A stretch of DNA of 64,000 bases from Treponema sp. (GTDB lineage Bacteria > Spirochaetota > Spirochaetia > Treponematales > Treponemataceae), in NCBI GenBank assembly GCA_024400955.1, contig JAKSLY010000010.1, positions 1 through 64,000 of the forward strand, given 5' to 3'. The position numbers and the translations under genes were made by a program. Positions 62,138-64,000 of this stretch are shown here, one piece after another. The notes beneath the pieces were generated by a model that was not told the DNA's origin, did no database searches, and saw only the letters and a program-made list of their open reading frames with translations. Position 1 is the stretch's first letter. Every line of letters begins with the position of its first letter.

Positions 62138-63085
62138 ATGAAAAAGTTTTCAGCACTTGTGTTTTTAGCTTTTGCCACGATTTTCTGCTGGGCCGGGGAA
62201 AAGTCCAGGTATGACAGGATTTACCTTTGGAAAGATGTTAAGGGAATGGAATACTGCCTGCGGGATTCGGTTCTTTATGCGCCAAAATATGCAGAGCCTG
62301 GAACAAAAAAAACTGCGGTTGTCATCTGCCCCGGTGGAAGCTACCATCATCTTGGAATGCCTCACGAAGGTTTTACTTCCAGCGCATGGTTTGACAGCAT
62401 TGGTGTTGTTCCCTTTGTCCTGCAGTACAGGGTTGCATACAACTGCCACCATCATCCAGCCATGCTTGAAGACATCCAGATGTCGATTAAGTATATTCGT
62501 GAAAATGCGAATCGTTACGGCATAGACCCTGAAAAAATTGGAGCCATCGGTTTTTCTGCCGGCGGTCATCTTGTTACCATGTCTGGAGTTTACGGAGGCC
62601 AGCGCAATGAACTTGGCAAGCTTGGCGTTTCTGCACAGGTTTCCCTCCGCCCGAATTTTGTCATGCCCATCTATCCGGTTGTAAGCATGCAGGACGACAT
62701 CGGGCACAAATGGTCCCGCATAAGCCTGCTTGGGCATCAGTTTAAGGGAAGCAAAGAGCACGGGGAAGGGGAGAAGGGATTTTCGCCTGCAAACATGTGG
62801 GGCCACAAATATACCCAGGCCATCAAGGACGAATATTCAATGGAACTGAACATTCCGGATGACATGGTTCCCTGCTACATTGTTGCATGCAAGGACGATC
62901 CCGTCGTTATGTTTGAAAATTCCGTAAGGCTTGACCGTGCACTTTCCGAAAAAAACATTCCCCATGAATTTGCAGTTTACGAAAAGGGTGGACACGGCTT
63001 TGGCATGAAGAACGAATGGTTCCTGCAGACCACCCATTGGAACGAAGACCTTAAAAAATGGATGGCCGAGATAGGAATGCTTTAA
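62138..63085 (+). CDS. Secreted alpha/beta-hydrolase esterase
   Basis: A 315-residue protein with a signal peptide (about residues 1-19). The mature part is an alpha/beta hydrolase of the BD-FAE/acetylxylan-esterase-like group: nucleophile S140 in G-F-S-A-G-G-H, D254 in C-K-D-D-P and H286 in G-G-H-G-F-G, plus the oxyanion loop C-P-G-G-S-Y. Relatives deacetylate sugars or xylan, which fits the xylosidase locus 8 kb away. Periplasmic or extracellular. It starts on a leaderless promoter. Confidence 0.82.
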   Translation: MKKFSALVFLAFATIFCWAGEKSRYDRIYLWKDVKGMEYCLRDSVLYAPKYAEPGTKKTAVVICPGGSYHHLGMPHEGFTSSAWFDSIGVVPFVLQYRVAYNCHHHPAMLEDIQMSIKYIRENANRYGIDPEKIGAIGFSAGGHLVTMSGVYGGQRNELGKLGVSAQVSLRPNFVMPIYPVVSMQDDIGHKWSRISLLGHQFKGSKEHGEGEKGFSPANMWGHKYTQAIKDEYSMELNIPDDMVPCYIVACKDDPVVMFENSVRLDRALSEKNIPHEFAVYEKGGHGFGMKNEWFLQTTHWNEDLKKWMAEIGML

Positions 63086-63098
63086 GGGCTGATGTTGC

Positions 63099-63175
63099 TT
63101 AAACGCAGTGGGTGCAGTTTAACCGCACTGACTTTGTTAACCGCAAAGGATGCAGCTAAACCGCCGCAGCCTGTA
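63099..63175. repeat. Degenerate tandem hairpin repeat
   Basis: Four variants of a TTAAACGC/TTAACCGC word, two of them in small hairpins (CAGTG/CACTG at 63106-63130; CTTTG/CAAAG at 63132-63148), between the esterase and metH. No ORF. It may act as a bidirectional terminator, but no U-tract is present. Confidence 0.4.
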
Positions 63176-63216
63176 AAACACTCAAGCCCCCGCAGGCAAC
63201 ACCGCCCGGCCTCATG

Positions 63217-64000
63217 TCAGGCAAAAACCTCGCGGGCATAGTTAACCGTATCGATGGCGTCGTGGGCATACTTGTCGGCACCGATCATGTCCGCATATTC
63301 CTGAGTAAGAACGGCGCCTCCCACAACAACCTTTGTTTCCGGCGACACCTTGCGCAAAAGCTCAATGGTTTCCTTCATGGCAGGAACAGTCGTCGTCATC
63401 AGCGCACTCAGTCCAACCAGACGGATCTTGTTTTCAACAGCACAGTCGGCTATAGTCTCTGGAGCCACATCCTTTCCAAGGTCGATTACGTTAAAGTCAT
63501 AGTTTTCCAGAAGAACCTTCACTATGTTCTTTCCGATGTCGTGAATGTCCCCATGAACCGTTGCAACAATGACGCTGCCACGGCTCTGCCCTTTCTTGCC
63601 TGTTTTTTCAAGGTATTCCTTTATGACCTCGAAGGAACTTTTTGCAGCCTCTGCACTCATGAGTAGCTGGGGCAGGAACATCTTTTTCTGTTCAAATCCC
63701 TTTCCTACAAAATCAAGCCCCGGAATAAGCATGTCGTTTATGATTGCAACGGCTTCCGTGTTTTCAAGAAGCTGCCTTGTAATGGATGCTGCCTGTTCCT
63801 TAAGGCCTCCAATTACAGCCTGCTTTAACCCGCCTTCTTCTGCTGGACTCTGGCTCTGGCCGCCGGTCTGGGATCCACCAGATGCCTGTGACGGAGCTAC
63901 TGCGCCTGGAGAAGTTACAGTTATTCCTCCGGCAAAATCAATGTACCCAAGGCAGTCCTTGTCGAAGCCGTAAAGAAGGCAGTAGGTCTTGTAGGCCTTC
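63217..64000 (-). CDS. metH: Methionine synthase, cobalamin-binding end (partial)
   Basis: The last 260 residues of a MetH-type homocysteine methyltransferase; the start lies beyond the window edge. Visible parts are a Ser/Gln/Gly/Pro-rich linker (about 28 residues), the four-helix cap, and the B12-binding domain with the D-x-H-x-x-G motif (G-D-I-H-D-I-G) that supplies the lower cobalt ligand, plus G-L-S-A-L-M-T-T-T and V-V-G-G-A. The protein ends right after the B12 domain, so it lacks the C-terminal AdoMet reactivation domain of E. coli MetH. Confidence 0.88.
   Translation of the reverse strand, partial: KAYKTYCLLYGFDKDCLGYIDFAGGITVTSPGAVAPSQASGGSQTGGQSQSPAEEGGLKQAVIGGLKEQAASITRQLLENTEAVAIINDMLIPGLDFVGKGFEQKKMFLPQLLMSAEAAKSSFEVIKEYLEKTGKKGQSRGSVIVATVHGDIHDIGKNIVKVLLENYDFNVIDLGKDVAPETIADCAVENKIRLVGLSALMTTTVPAMKETIELLRKVSPETKVVVGGAVLTQEYADMIGADKYAHDAIDTVNYAREVFA

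Noticed and set aside
63099..63175. CRISPR-like array
   Set aside because: Units are only 8-20 nt, imperfect, without uniform spacers and without cas genes.
1..64000. tRNA, rRNA, insertion sequence or prophage
   Set aside because: No cloverleaf with a T-arm consensus outside coding regions, no transposase and no phage structural genes were recognised.

Overview
The window reads as bacterial chromosome from a host-associated spirochaete, most likely a gut or rumen Treponema. This is an inference from gene content: lipoprotein-rich transport, a FlgM-like protein beside rsmI, an ATPase-HDOD protein, a long acidic FtsK, xylan and cellobiose use, and a cobalamin methionine synthase without a visible reactivation domain. 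About 50 protein genes were recognised. No tRNA, rRNA, CRISPR array, insertion sequence or intact prophage was seen.

Layout. 0.1-8.7 kb: a zinc-ribbon/Sel1 protein, a ParB-like fragment, an unknown protein, a two-component system followed by a membrane protein, a nitroreductase, a divergent AraC regulator and response-regulator pair, and an AEC-family carrier. 8.8-28.6 kb: a coherent nitrogen block on the + strand with formamidase/acetamidase, two nitrilase-superfamily amidases, a cytidylate-kinase-like protein, a UrtABCDE-type urea/short-chain-amide ABC transporter, AsnB, SstT, GltB, GltD and PurF. Together these could import amides, release ammonia and pass the nitrogen to glutamate, asparagine and purines. 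28.6-41.2 kb: small genes, a zinc-binding lipoprotein, CarA, a CarB-DapF fusion, a divergent PyrK-PyrD fusion and an lspA operon. 41.3-50.8 kb: an HDOD protein, an rsmI/flgM-like/ADH-like/TrmH operon, ftsK and a large unknown protein. 50.9-59.8 kb: a LacI-controlled xylosidase and sugar ABC operon with a divergent GH94 cellobiose-type phosphorylase. 60-64 kb: a UDG-like protein, pyrE, a small exported protein, a secreted esterase and the 3' part of metH.

Two gene-start architectures recur and are the most interesting feature. (1) About ten genes lack a Shine-Dalgarno (SD) sequence and have a sigma70-like -10 hexamer ending 5-7 nt (usually exactly 6) before the start codon. Several also have a -35 hexamer with a 16-17 nt spacer. 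This predicts leaderless mRNAs (znuA-like, DUF3310, lspA, HDOD, rsmI, pyrE, the small exported protein, the esterase and others). (2) Another set has a perfect intrinsic-terminator hairpin plus U-tract directly against the SD (araC-type gene, response regulator, urtB, asnB, gltB, purF, ftsK, GH43, ADH-like). Three of these lie in divergent intergenic regions, where the hairpin cannot be the terminator of an upstream gene, so leader attenuation or antitermination is likely.

Start codons were chosen from SD spacing, promoter position and homology, and many differ from the longest open frame. Functions rest on motifs read by eye; no database search was possible.
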